From Lonicera japonica (taxonomy: Eukaryota; Streptophyta; Magnoliopsida; Dipsacales; Caprifoliaceae): 64,000 nucleotides of DNA. Positions 25,249 through 36,366 of the stretch are shown in pieces (positions within the stretch are counted from its first letter, which is position 1; the number at the start of each line of letters is the position of its first letter). Both the position numbers and the translations under genes were made by a program. The notes under the pieces are model-generated. The model did not search any database. It was not told where the DNA came from and saw only the letters and a program-made list of their open reading frames with translations. The stretch is taken from the NCBI GenBank assembly GCA_021464415.1, contig CM038469.1:27707736-27771735 (forward strand). The letters are read 5' to 3'.

Positions 25249-26022
25249 AATTTAATTAGGAGATGGTAATTGATTGTATGTGGCGAGGTGCATCATTTAT
25301 GGTGCACCTTTACGTGGAATTAACTCTATAAAAATAAAATTACATGAGCCATGTCTTGAGCACATAATCTACAGCCCAAACGTAACTTACCCGTCCATCT
25401 AGGCTAGGTCCACTTTCAATAATTTCTTGCACATTCAATTATCTTATTCATTCGCGCAGGAATCTGATCATCCAGCGTACTGTTCGTATTTTAGCCATAA
25501 CTTTGCGCTCCAAACTCTGATTAATACAAGGTTTTCTCCCACGCGTAGTTAACTCAGAGCGCTACAACTTTTATTCCGGAGTTTTCTTCAAATTCTGCAT
25601 GGATAAATACCAGAATTGGCTGGAACAGAGGCATTGTGAGCGGTGAATCTTTTCTTCAACCGAAATTTTTTCGAATTGATTCAAATGACTTTTTCTTCGC
25701 TTGGGATAATTTATCGGCTTCTCTTAGACTCTTTCATCCATTCCCTTCATGCTTGAACTTGAGAATTGCTTTCGATTCACTTATTGAACTCAATTTAACT
25801 CCGAATTTGACCGGCAATGACTAATTTTGGAGGAATTTGCTTCTAAATTCATTCTTGTTCATTTTTAACCTGTAAAAAAGGTAAAATGCATTGGAAACAA
25901 ATATATTATCCCATTTCATGATTAAAACTTAATTCTTAATAATTTATGATAATTAGAATCAAATTCATACATATTAAGCCATTTAAATATATATAAAAAT
26001 ATAATATTTTGGCTTAATCACA
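25249..26022 (-). repeat. Ty3/gypsy LTR, second copy (distal part)
   Basis: Homologous to 14957-15718 from TTTAATTAGGAGATGG to the LTR edge at TCACA. Substitutions are scattered and small indels present. It may be the other half of the LTR interrupted at 22392. Confidence 0.65.
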
Positions 26023-26123
26023 TCTCCCAACTAACGTATTGCTAGTCGCTAGTAATGAAGTGATCTCTATTATAAGCCAACTAGAAAAAACACGGAAAAC
26101 AAAGAAAGAAAAACACAATCCTA
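26023..26123 (-). mobile_element. Remnant of a second Ty3/gypsy internal region
   Basis: Immediately beyond the LTR edge the polypurine-tract segment and about 100 bp of internal sequence match 15719-15815 and then stop. This is internal DNA on the outer side of what should be a 5' LTR, so a second element must once have been attached here. Confidence 0.6.
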
Positions 26124-27939
26124 ACGTATTTTGGCGTAACGCTTCCTGTTTTTTCTGGCTTACTCATCTCATCATTCCACACACTTGATTACAATCCTTC
26201 ACCTCCTTTCTGCAATATCTCCTATCACGCATTATCCACTTTGCTCACCTCGTCTCCAATCGCAACAGAAGACACTCCCGTAGGACCGTGAACGTTTGAA
26301 ATCATAGTTCTTAAATTTGAAGAACAATAAAATCTCTTACGTCATATAAACAAAATCTAGGTGGTGTCTCAAAACTCTCAAAAATTAATTATAGCGTTTA
26401 AATATATTTTTTTCTTAAAAAATTCTCTAGAATTATGTATTTTTGACACTAAACAATAGTTATGTTTATAAGAAAAATATATGGTCAAAATCTTTTTTGA
26501 AATATGATAAAAATATTAAAAAATAAATTTTTGTGATAAAAATATGTGCAAGTACATATTAAAGATTTTATACTGATAAAAAAACTTGGATTTAAATTTT
26601 ATTAGCCAAAAATAATGCCAAATCGATTTATATTAGTATTAAGTGCACCAGTCCATTCTTTAAAGTGCGCGGTGTCCTTCTAATTTCCAACTCCACGTGG
26701 CTTTAGGTAGAATGGGCTTGGCCCATTATATTTTAATTTCAATGGAGGCTATACGTGGGTTTTAAGAAAAAAGCACTTTGACTTTTCAAAGTTTTTCTTA
26801 TTTCTTTTTGCTCTATCTCACTCTATTAAATTTGTTTGGGTATCAATTGAGAAAAATGTATATTATTAAATATTCATTTAATATTAGACAATAGAAATAA
26901 GTATTTATAATATGAAGAGTGGTATTATTTATATCTCCCATATTTATTATAAATATATTTCTTGTCATAAATATCCATATATGTATCAGTAATACCTCTT
27001 TATGAGTCGTATAATGAGAGATGAGTGCAGTTACACATGAGAAGAGTTTGTTAGTAATAATTCGCTTAATATTAAGTAATGGAGTATTATAGAATTTTTC
27101 AAAGAGTTTGTTAGTAATAATTTTCTTAATATTAAGTAATGGAGTGTTATAGTATTTTTCAAATAAAGTCCGTCTAATGAGATATTAGTGCATTTACATA
27201 AATTCAGCTCAAATGAGGGAGTGTGTTTCTAAGAACTCATAACTCACATAACATCATGCATTAAATTAAGTGTTTGTGATAAATAAAGAGTCATTAAAAT
27301 TTGTTTTTAGTTAAATTCTAAAAGAGTATGAAGAGCGTAAATAAAACCATCCTAAATAAAGGGAATGTTTTAATACGTTTTTAATTAAATTTTGAAAAGA
27401 ATATTTGTGATACATTTGAGGCTTGTAAATAACCCATATTTTAAGAGTGGTATTATTTATACTCTATAAATTTGTTACAAACACTTCCTTTAAAATTTAA
27501 CTAAAAATATATTTTAAGACCACCTTAATTGTCTCGAACACCCTCCTTTGATAGTATACTGAATATTATATGAATGATTAACAACACACTCTTCTCCTTA
27601 TGTAAATTGTAAGTTTATATAAGAACACTCACTTCTTGTTAGACAAGTTTTATTTGAAAAAAAATTCAATAATTTATTATCTAATTTTAAGTGAGTTATT
27701 ATAAACAAACTATTTTAAATAAAGCGAATATATATATTTGCAATAAATAAATCTTAGAAACTAAACAAATTTTAGAGGTTACAAATTTATCTTTGAAATA
27801 TGTTTATGACGAGAGTGTGTGCGATAGATTTATTGAGCGTAAATAAAGCCACCCTATTTTGATACTATAGATGAGACATAACACACAATTCATCAGTGTA
27901 CTTGGTACTCTGGAGAAGATCGAGTCCGAGTAGGAGAGA
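26124..27939. other. AT-rich intergenic region upstream of the aminopeptidase gene
   Basis: No reading frame is supported. A 60-bp tandem duplication at 27043-27162 is listed separately. The first exon of the aminopeptidase gene begins at 27940, so its promoter should lie in the last few hundred bases. AT-rich candidates for a TATA box (near 27725-27740) are too common to choose between. Confidence 0.5.
27043..27162. repeat. 60-bp tandem duplication
   Basis: The unit starting AGAGTTTGTTAGTAATAATT is repeated with a period of exactly 60 bp and only a few substitutions (27043-27102 and 27103-27162). Confidence 0.88.
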
Positions 27940-28177
27940 ATGGAGCGAAAGCAGAAGGAATACGACCAATTCAGAGGCATGCTGAGACTACCAAACTTCC
28001 TAGTCCCAAAACGCTTCGATCTGAAGCTTAAACCTGACCTCGCCGCCTGCAAATTCTCCGGTACCGTCCATATCTCCGTTGACGTCGTGGCCAATACTAG
28101 GTTCATCGTCCTTAACGCCGTTGAACTTTCCGTTCATCCCAACTCCGTCCGATTTTGTATCTCAAATCGATTCAAAG
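27940..28177 (+). CDS. APM1: APM1-like exon 1
   Basis: Starts MERKQKEYDQFRGMLRLPNF, the usual short N-terminus of this family with no signal peptide, and reaches SVHPNSVRF. The donor is AAAG|GTATC. The exon leaves phase 1 whereas exon 2 reads from phase 0, so a one-base change near 28160-28177 is likely. Confidence 0.85.
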
Positions 28178-28360
28178 GTATCTATCTCTATCTCCCTTTG
28201 TTAAAGTGACTCAATATGGTAATAAAATAAAAATTGAGGTTTACAATGGCCAATGTACTAACGCCACGTTTTTTTTGTTTGTTTCAATTATGAGGTCTCT
28301 AAAATTATTGCTTTTTGTCTAAACTTGGCAAAACAGCATAAAACTAATCGGCATGAACTT

Positions 28361-28824
28361 AGAGCATCTCCAATGCAACTATGAATTGAGTGAAAATGAA
28401 ATGCCATATAGGATTGATGGACAATCAGTTAAAAAAAAATGCACTCTAATACAAATATCCATAATGACTATGAAGATGATGCGGCAAAAATGAAAATGTA
28501 CATTGTGAGACAATGTCTTAATGCCACATTATTATTTTTGTCTACATATTTTTTCTTTTTAAGCTTTCAAATATTTTAATTGTAATTTTATAATTTATTT
28601 ATTAATAAAAATTACATATTAAAAAAAGTAGGAATCAAGACCTATCAAATAAGACCCATTTTACATATAAAATTATTAATTTCTTTTTTTTATGAATTTA
28701 TTAATAGGCATTCTCTTGGGCAATTCCATTGGAGATAGTTTTTATAAGATTTGCCCATCAAGAAACTTTTTTATGCCACATAGGAAAGATATGCTTACAT
28801 CCATTTTTGCATTGGAGATGTTCT
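28361..28824. mobile_element. MITE copy 1 in intron 1 (GAGCATCTCCAATG family)
   Basis: Terminal inverted repeats AGAGCATCTCCAATGCAA and TTGCATTGGAGATGTTCT bound a 464-bp non-coding element. This terminal sequence is widespread among plant MITEs. A closely similar copy follows at 28858. Confidence 0.75.
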
Positions 28825-28857
28825 TATAAGTTAAGATGCTATTAATGACATTTCTTT

Positions 28858-29406
28858 AGAGCATCTCCAATGCAACTATGAATTAGGTGAAAATGAGATG
28901 CCAATGCAACTATAAATTAGGTGAACATGAGATGCCACGTAGGATTAATGGACAAGGAGCTAATAAAATGCTCTTCAATGCAACCATTCATAATAATCAT
29001 GAAGATGATGTGGCAAAAATGAAAATAAACATTGTGAGGATGACCCTCTACTTCTAGAGGGTCTCTTAGACAATTTCTTAATGCCACATCATCATTTTTG
29101 TCTACACACTTTTCTTTTTTAAACTTTCAAATTTTTTTATTGTAATTTTATAATTTTTTTATTAATAAAATTTACGCATTAAAAAAGTATGAATCAAGAC
29201 CTATCAAACAAGATCCATTATATATATAAAATTATTAATTTTTTTTATTTTGAATTTATTAATAGATAATCTCTTGAGCAATCCCATTGGAGATGATTTT
29301 TATAAGACTTGTCTATCAAGAGACTTTTTTATGTCATATACGAAAGACATGCTTAGATGTCCATGGTTAAGAGGTATTCAATCCATTTTTGCATTGGAGA
29401 TGCAGT
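28858..29406. mobile_element. MITE copy 2 in intron 1 (same family)
   Basis: Starts AGAGCATCTCCAATGC and ends TTTGCATTGGAGATGCAGT. The interior aligns with 28361-28824. A 34-bp internal block near 28868-28935 is tandemly duplicated here but not in copy 1. Confidence 0.7.
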
Positions 29407-31449
29407 TACTTGGTTTCATTATATTCTATGCATATGTAATGGACACATTCTCGCCTCATATGTGCCGAGCTAGTGTATTTTTTTTTATCTAACATTGGCT
29501 CGGTGCATTTGCAATGGAATGTACCCATTCGTTCAATGCATAGGCAAAAAACGAGTAGATGGAGTGGAACCAAGTAAAGAGGTGCGTGTCATTAAAGCCG
29601 CCCTAAGTTAATGGGTGAAGCTTTAACAGTTTTGGTCGTGCTAGTGCTGACTCAAGAAAACGCGATAAGTTAATAGGCCGAGTTAGTTTAAGCTACCAAA
29701 GAAACTGGAACCCTTGACAGAGAGATGTAAGCCTAATAATAACTGTTAGAACCTGTTAAATATACATGTATATATGTACTTTCTTAATACATATGTATAT
29801 AATTTCTATAATATTACACATATACATTTGTTAATTCTATGTGAGTTTACAATTTATATATATATAATTTTTTTTATTATATTTGTATTTAATGGGCAAT
29901 AATGGGTCCTGTCGGAAAATTTGTTAAGATAATGAATCGGATTTGAATATGATTTTTCCATCGATGAAAAAACCACTCATTTAGATCCAAATTGATAACA
30001 ATTGAACACAATAAAAAGTGACCCGAACATCGAACCGATAACACTCGAACACAAAGGTATGTTAGAATTTTGAAATTTTGTGGAAGGGTTTTCCAATTTG
30101 GCCGTTCAATCAAACACCCCCCGTGGAACTTTGAACCAATAAGTCAGTTTCCTTTTTATTGAGGGTTTGGATTTATTTTTTAGCTTCTGAGTACTAATCA
30201 AAAACTAATGCTTCTGAATGAAAGCTTTGAAAAATATGTTTTATTTTATTTGGCTTTAAATGCTAGGTAGATGATTTTTTTTCAATTTACCCCTGCTATT
30301 GTGATATATCGATAGCAATGAAGGAAAAGAATAGGGGCACTATTGGAATGAAATTTCATTAAAGCTGAATTAAGCTTTCAAGTGTCAACATCTCACTTAC
30401 TTCTTAACGTTGAATGCTAGATTTTAATTGAATTCAACATTAAGAGGCAAGAAAACAAACGCAAATTATACTTCTTTAATGTTGAATGGACTTTCGTTTG
30501 ACATTAACAAGTAAAAACAAACACGACCTGCATTTAGTGAAGAGAGCAGTGTACTTGTCTCTGTGGCTACAAACAAAGCGCTATAGGTTTTTTAGTCTAT
30601 GATTCTACATTCTAGTGTCATTTTCAAACATTCAGGGTCCCTTTGATAAAAAAAGAAGTTGAAAATGATTGAAAATATTGCTAGTTTTAACGAGAAGTTG
30701 GAAAGCTAGAGAGTGATTTGGTGAGATATTCTCCCATCTTTTCCTAATTTTTGCTCTACCCAATGAATTTTATTCCATCAAAAGCTCATGTATTGGGCTC
30801 CTCAAGAGTGATGGAAGGAGAGTTGAAAAAAATCTAGATCATTGGTTCAAAAGTGGACCGGATTTGATATTGTCTTCTATTTAAATGAAAATGCATTCTC
30901 GCTAAAGCCAAACACTACTTAGTAAATTTGAGCCATCAATCTTTTAAACCAATGGGGGACGTTATTACTTTCCTCTGGAGTGGTGGAAATCACTCTAGAG
31001 GAGCCAAATCCGCAAAATGCAAAAAGTAATATAACATTTCACCAAATCGTTCATCTCTTTTTCCAACTTCTCAAAATAAGTAGTGTTTTCAGTCATTTTT
31101 CAACTTTTTATATAATGTGCTCTTACAGTTAATTTGATTGCAAATTTCAGAAATGATTGGAGAGAAACTAAATTTTATGAGAAGTTGAAAAAAGCGATGA
31201 GCAATTTGGTAAGACTACATATATTTTGTGAATTTTTTTTTCTCACACACTGCCAAAATATTGAATAGCATGTAAAACAGGAAAAAAGAAAATCCACCAC
31301 ATCAGTCATCTCATTTTCAAACTTCTGAAAAAAGGTAGTTTTTTCAAAAAAGTTTGAACTTTGCAACCAAATGCACTCCAAATGATTAAACGAAAACATA
31401 GTGCATTGTTTGTGAGGTCCTTTATTGTTTGTATTTTAATTTTTTGAAG
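29407..31449. other. Rest of APM1-like intron 1
   Basis: Non-coding. Between about 30634 and 31390 there are pieces resembling the GGTCCCTTTGAT/ATTTGRTTGCAAA Tourist-like family found at 33168, probably one or two degraded MITEs. Nothing else is supported. Confidence 0.4.
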
Positions 31450-31595
31450 GTTTTGGAGCCTTTGGGGGTTGAACTCTTTGAAGATGACGAGATCTTGGTG
31501 CTGGAGTTTGTTGAGAGTCTTCCAATTGGGGTTGGGGTTCTGTGGATTGCATTTGATGGAACCCTCAATGATAAAATGAAAGGCTTCTACATAAG
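31450..31595 (+). CDS. APM1: APM1-like exon 2
   Basis: Acceptor TTTGAAG|GTTTTGG. Reads VELFEDDEILVLEFVESLP and ends NDKMKGFYI. The donor is AAG|GTAATC. It is open and matches the family segment preceding STYEH. Confidence 0.88.
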
Positions 31596-31963
31596 GTAAT
31601 CTCTCTCTCTCTGGTTCTGTATGTTTGTGTTGTTTTCTGATAATTTTGAATACTTCTCTGTTCCTCTGAATATAAAAAATGAATACAAGCATGAGTAGTG
31701 TTGCTAACCAGATCTCAGAAAATCCTAAAATATGAGAAATGTCATGCAATGATACAAAAGTTGACCCTAAAATGTGCCGAAGTTTTTTTTTTTCTCTTAT
31801 TGTGCAAATATGTGAAAACAAAGGAACCTATATATTGAAAATTTCCATATATTTCAGTTTCTTCTATTTTTTGTTTGGCAGCCAGGAGGATAAAATACAT
31901 CATATATTGAGACTCACTGAAATAATTTGTAGCATTTATTGAAGTCGTATTCTTTTCCTTCCG

Positions 31964-32075
31964 TACTTATGAGCATCACGGGGAGAAGAAGAATATGGCA
32001 GTGACACAATTTGCATCTACTGATGCTCGGCGTTGCTTTCCGTGTTGGGACGAACCTGTGTTTAAGGTGTTGCCA
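31964..32075 (+). CDS. APM1: APM1-like exon 3 (acceptor damaged)
   Basis: Reads TYEHHGEKKNMAVTQFASTD then ARRCFPCWDEPVFK, a highly conserved block. The exon edge defined by homology is preceded by CG (31962-31963) where AG is required, so normal splicing should fail. The donor is TTTAAG|GTGTTG. Confidence 0.85.
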
Positions 32076-33167
32076 ATCCCGACTCCAGCTATGCGTGCTC
32101 AAGTATTTGTTTGCAATACTAGTTTCAATTTCGTGTACTAGTTGAAGTAAAATTTCCTATCGAATAAACAGTCAGCTGTTTTTTTTTCCTCGAGAGAATT
32201 GACTAAAATATAAGGGAATTATGACCGAGTGTATCTGAGAGAAAATATTTGCGAAACAAGTGGAAGTATAAATATTACAGAAAGTGTCACAAATGCAACA
32301 AACGATGTTGCTGAAACTGCCATAGGGAAGGGAGTTGAGACAATAAGGTGTGAACTTATTACTTGTGGATTTAGTAATTAAAGTCTATCAACACATGGAA
32401 ATATTCCTGAAAACATCGTTGCTGAAACTACTTTTAATAGTTATTAAAGTCGTGGTTCATACGCTCGACTTAATAAATTATCATCTGGATCGATCTGAGT
32501 TGAAAATTTTGCTTCACCATAGGGAGTTTCATATTGACAAGAAAATGAATTGATCTGAAACCTTTGCCAACACAGTCTCATGTTGCACAATTCTGGGAAA
32601 CCTGAACCAAAAGTAACTAAACTTTCTTAAAATTATATTATGCCTTGGGGCCTATTATTTCTTTCATCGAGCATAAGTTACTCATCAAATATAAAATGAA
32701 GGCTAATGGACAAATGAATTGAACAAAGTATAATGCTCTATTTTATTGTTTTAACTGTTAAAATCAAACTTGAAAGTGGAATATTTTAGTTTAGCTATTT
32801 GTTAGTTATGTATTACAGATTGTTAAATTACTTGCTCTCTTTGCTTGGTGTTCCTTTTTGGTTGCCTTTTTCTTTTTCTTGGTAGATCCCTGGTCAACTA
32901 TTGAAGAACTTACCTTGTCACTTAGTAATAGAATACATGTTTCTTATCAAAAGGAAATGCATTGAAAATCTCTATTAGAAATTTCCCCGATCAAACAAAA
33001 TTACTTCTAAAAATGAGGAAAAAAGATTTGAGATTACATTGGGTGAGAGAACTAGATGTAAATGTTCATCTAAACACGCTATTTTCTTTTGTTGAAAAAT
33101 ATGCTTTATCTTTATATATCCTTAAAATATTTTTATTGTTGAGCCAATATATGGGTTTAAACTTTAA

Positions 33168-33452
33168 GGTTCCGTTTGATTGCAAAGATCGAAAAGGAAA
33201 ATAAATTTAGTTAGTTTGTATGAAAAGATAGAAAATAAGGTAAGAGATGTTACTCATTTTATGAGTATATATCCTCCATCTTTCAATATTTTTGGTAGAA
33301 AATTTTTACTCACCACCAAGCAAAGAAAATTTCTTCATGGAAAAACTTAAAAATCAAGAGGATATCACCTCAATTACTCAACTTATTTTCCATCTTTTCA
33401 TCAAAACCAACTTAATTTATTTTCATTTTCCAGCTTGCAATCAAATGGAGCC
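33168..33452. mobile_element. PIF/Harbinger (Tourist-like) MITE
   Basis: Inverted ends of about 50 bp (GGTTCCGTTTGATTGCAAAG on the left, complementary GCTTGCAATCAAATGGAGCC on the right) are flanked by TAA at 33165-33167 and 33453-33455. A TAA/TTA target duplication and a G-rich end are typical of Tourist elements. Confidence 0.8.
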
Positions 33453-33455
33453 TAA

Positions 33456-33745
33456 GGGTCCATTTGATTGCAAAGTTGGAAGTTATTTAAAAACCAACAA
33501 ATTTTTTTTAGAAGTTGGAAAATGAGATCAGTAATTTGGTGATATGTTCTGTTACTTTCAAAAAAATATGCGCTTCAAGTCCTTAGGCTGTTGAACAGAA
33601 TCTAACAACACCAGAATGGATGGTATGAAGTCCTACAGCTTTTCATACTTTTGGAGAACTTCCAGCTATCAGGGAAATGATTCCAACTTCTCACAAAAAA
33701 TTGTTGTTTTCTAAACATTTTCCAACTTTGTTAGCAAGCGTACCC
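33456..33745. mobile_element. Second Tourist-like MITE, abutting the first
   Basis: Begins GGGTCCATTTGATTGCAAAG directly after the TAA that ends the previous element and finishes near CCAACTTTG...GTACCC. The right end is more degraded. Confidence 0.5.
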
Positions 33746-33833
33746 AAAATGTTTGCTCCAATCTTGGCTTTTCATGGTTTTTTATTATTTTTTAATTTCA
33801 TGTCTGTTGGTTTGCCTGGGATTTGCTGTTCAG

Positions 33834-34016
33834 GCTACATTCAGGATCACATTGGTAGTGCCAGCTGAACTTGTAGCTCTTTCATGCCAATTGTGAAAGA
33901 AAAGGTGGATGGAAATCTCAAGACAGTTTACTATCTGGAATCGCCCGTCATGCCTACATATTTAGTGGCTGTTGTTGTTGGCCTTTTTGATTATGTTGAA
34001 GATCATACACCTGATG
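33834..34016 (+). CDS. APM1: APM1-like exon 4 (frameshifted)
   Basis: Acceptor TGTTCAG|GCTACA. Begins ATFRITLVVPAELVALS, then a small deletion near 33880 throws the frame into TGA. The rest is read in another frame as KEKVDGNLKTVYYLESPVM and VVGLFDYVEDHTPDG. The donor is GATG|GTACAG. Confidence 0.87.
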
Positions 34017-34066
34017 GTACAGTCATAATACACATTATATTCATACTTAGGTTAGTATTATGTACT

Positions 34067-34192
34067 ACTACTGGTTCGTAACCCGTGCCAAAGGCACTAC
34101 ACACCAAAAAGAATCTTGCAATTTCAATCAAACAACCTTTTATCCCTTATACAGTTTTAGGATTCAAAAACCATTGCCCCTTTATGTATAGA
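34067..34192 (-). mobile_element. Small Helitron-like element in intron 4
   Basis: On the minus strand it starts A|TCTATACATAAAGGGGCAATGG and ends with a GTGCC-TTT-GGCAC hairpin followed by GGGTTACGAACCAGT. This agrees with non-autonomous Helitron structure, although the end is CAGT, not CTRRT. The hairpin matches the one at 11593. Confidence 0.4.
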
Positions 34193-34234
34193 TACAATGC
34201 TTGTTCTTGAGAATGCAATTTCATTATCATGTAG

Positions 34235-34328
34235 GAACTAATGTTTGGGTATACTGCCATGTTGGGAAGGCAAATCAAGGGAAATTTGCTTTAGATGTTG
34301 CAGTTAAAACACTTGTCTTGTACAAAGA
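34235..34328 (+). CDS. APM1: APM1-like exon 5
   Basis: Acceptor CATGTAG|GAACTA. Reads TNVWVYCHVGKANQGKFALD and on to KTLVLYKE. Open, with donor AAAGA|GTATG. Confidence 0.87.
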
Positions 34329-34530
34329 GTATGTTTCCATATTTTTTTGTTAAAGCACAATTGTTTTTTGATGCTGAAAATCATGATGTTGTGGGCTAGC
34401 AAAAGGTCCTACCTCATTTGCTGTTTCAATTTTACTCTAGTTATGCATCATGTGGTCCTACTCCTCACAACCAATGCAATATGATATTGGAGCTGTGAGG
34501 GGATCTAATCAACCATATGAAATCCTGCAG

Positions 34531-34684
34531 GTATTTTGCAGTGCCATAATCACTACCCAAGCTGGACATGATTGCAATTCCTGATTTTGCTTCTGGGGCC
34601 ATGGAGAATTTTGGTCTAGTTACATACCGGGAAGCTGATTTGCTCTATGATTATAAGCACTCTTCAGCCGCTAACAAGCAGTGG
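34531..34684 (+). CDS. APM1: APM1-like exon 6 (GAMEN motif; nonsense codon)
   Basis: Encodes YFAVP, a TAA at 34547-34549, then [13 protein letters not shown]. The substrate-binding GAMEN motif follows at 34595-34609, then [14 protein letters not shown]. The end is read NKQW, where the family has Arg, consistent with CGG to TGG. Confidence 0.88.
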
Positions 34685-34794
34685 GTAATCTGCATGTGCT
34701 GAAAGTTGGTTTGGATGCTAGAATTCTGTTTTTTAAGAATTTAAATGCTTTGTCATTTTTTCGGTTTGATTTTATGCAATTGGATTTATGTTAG

Positions 34795-34899
34795 GTTGCA
34801 ATTGTTGTAGCCCATGAACTTGCACACCAATGGTGTGGTAATCTTGTGACAATGGAATGGTGGACACATCTTTGGTTGAATGAGGGATTTGCAACATGG
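34795..34899 (+). CDS. APM1: APM1-like exon 7 (zinc site HELAH...E)
   Basis: Reads [13 protein letters not shown], with His 34813-34815, Glu 34816-34818 and His 34825-34827, and then [12 protein letters not shown] with the third zinc ligand Glu at 34882-34884. Open. Donor TGG|GTATTT. Confidence 0.92.
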
Positions 34900-35019
34900 G
34901 TATTTTATTTGATTCATAAGTTTATGATGGTTTCCTTTTCCTCAACCAATTCAATTGGTAAAAGATAAATTCTCAATTATATTTTGGCAATTTTTTGTAA
35001 ATCATTTGGTTGTGGTCAG

Positions 35020-35117
35020 GTGAGCTACTTAGCTTCACCTGGATGGGCTTGCAGTTTCTTGAGCAAATTACCGACGGTCTTCACCTGGATGGGCTTGCAG
35101 AATCCCACCCCATTGAG
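35020..35117 (+). CDS. APM1: APM1-like exon 8 (patched, frameshifted)
   Basis: Begins VSYLA correctly. The next dozen or so residues of the family are replaced by 20 bases that copy downstream sequence of the same exon (22-nt exact repeat, 35033-35054 and 35079-35100). The frame then shifts, and LEQITDGLHLDGLAESHPIE is readable only in another frame. Confidence 0.85.
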
Positions 35118-35248
35118 GTACATTGGCATTAAAGTTTTCGGGCATATTTTTTTTGGTGTATCTCTGGGGCTTGGCTGCTTTCAATTATACCCTTTACTAG
35201 AAATTTGTCTTAAGAAATTTATTTATATTTTATAGCACTTCTACCCAG

Positions 35249-35362
35249 GTAGAGATCAATCATGCTCGGGAAATTGATGAAATATTTGATGCAATTAGTT
35301 ACAAAAAGGGGGCATCTGTCATTTGAATGCTGCAGAGCTATCCGGGTCCTGAATGTTTTCAG
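35249..35362 (+). CDS. APM1: APM1-like exon 9 (nonsense codon)
   Basis: Reads VEINHAREIDEIFDAISYKK, GASVI, a TGA at 35324-35326 where the family has Arg (CGA to TGA), then MLQSYPGPECFQ. The catalytic-region tyrosine (SYKKGAS) is kept. Donor CAG|GTTTTT. Confidence 0.88.
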
Positions 35363-36066
35363 GTTTTTCATTTGTATTTTGTTTGTTATTTATTTCTTTT
35401 CATTAGAAACAAAATTTTAGTAGAACAAATTTTATTATGACTCAGAAAATGATCTCTCTTTAGTCCCTAACGTCTTCAGGTGGTGCTTCAGTTTACTTCT
35501 CCTTTTCATTTTGATAGGTTTATAATTATTTCCCCTCATTAAATATAAGTTCATCCTTAGCATAGAATCACTCTCCTTAAGGACTGGATAGTAAAAACCC
35601 AATATAAAGTATATCATTTTGGAAGATTTTAGGCAACGGAGTTCTCATTTTTTATTTTTATTTTTAAGCTTAATATCATTGAAAATTTCACTTGCCCAGA
35701 AATTAGATCAATACTTGTTGGAAATTGTGATTCTATTATTTATGGCATTAGATAGATTTATGGAGTTTATTTTAGTTAGTTCTTTGGTCAAAACATATTA
35801 AATAGGGACTTCATCAATTCAGTCATTCCTTATTTATTTGCTCGTCTTTCCTTCTTTAGGGCTTATTTTGTCTCTTATCTGTACCCACTTTGGGATTATT
35901 TGTAGTCACGACAATTATCACTGTGAAACCTGCTTACCATGATCACTATGTTGCCTAAAGAGAAGTATGCGATTTTTTACTTCTCAGTTAATCTCTCCTT
36001 TCCAGTATTAAGTTCTACTATTATCTTTAGATAACTTAGTTTTTGTTGACATTTTGGTTCAATTAG
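35363..36066. other. APM1-like intron 9
   Basis: Non-coding. No additional exon or mobile element could be supported. Confidence 0.5.
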
Positions 36067-36249
36067 AGGGGACTTGCTTCATACATAAAAAGATTTGCTT
36101 CTTCAAATGCAAAGACCGAAGACTTATGGACTGTCCTTGAGGAGGAATCTGGTGAACCAGTGAACAAGCCAATGAATTCATGGACAAAGCAGAAAGGTTA
36201 TCCCCTCATTTCTGCTAAACTCAAAGATCAGAGACTGGAGTTTGAGCAG
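36067..36249 (+). CDS. APM1: APM1-like exon 10
   Basis: Reads RGLASYIKRFASSNAKTEDL and WTKQKGYPLISAKLKDQRLE, ending FEQ|GTTTTC. Completely open and colinear with the family. Confidence 0.88.
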
Positions 36250-36366
36250 GTTTTCTCATGACTCACTTGCATTTTTATTTTTTCATCTTTCTCAATGGGG
36301 ATTTTTGATGTGAATCGTTGACTAGAAAAAAAATACTGACCTGTATGCCATGAACGGAATTCCTTA

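Larger units (their letters stand above)
32076..33833. other. APM1-like intron 3
   Basis: Non-coding, with two adjacent Tourist-like MITEs listed separately at 33168-33745. No additional exon was found between the WDEP block and exon 4, consistent with the family order. Confidence 0.55.

Noticed and set aside
30634..31390. A single large MITE in intron 1 of the aminopeptidase gene
   Set aside because: Tourist-like words occur, but the ends do not pair cleanly and no target duplication is visible, so it is mentioned only as probable debris.
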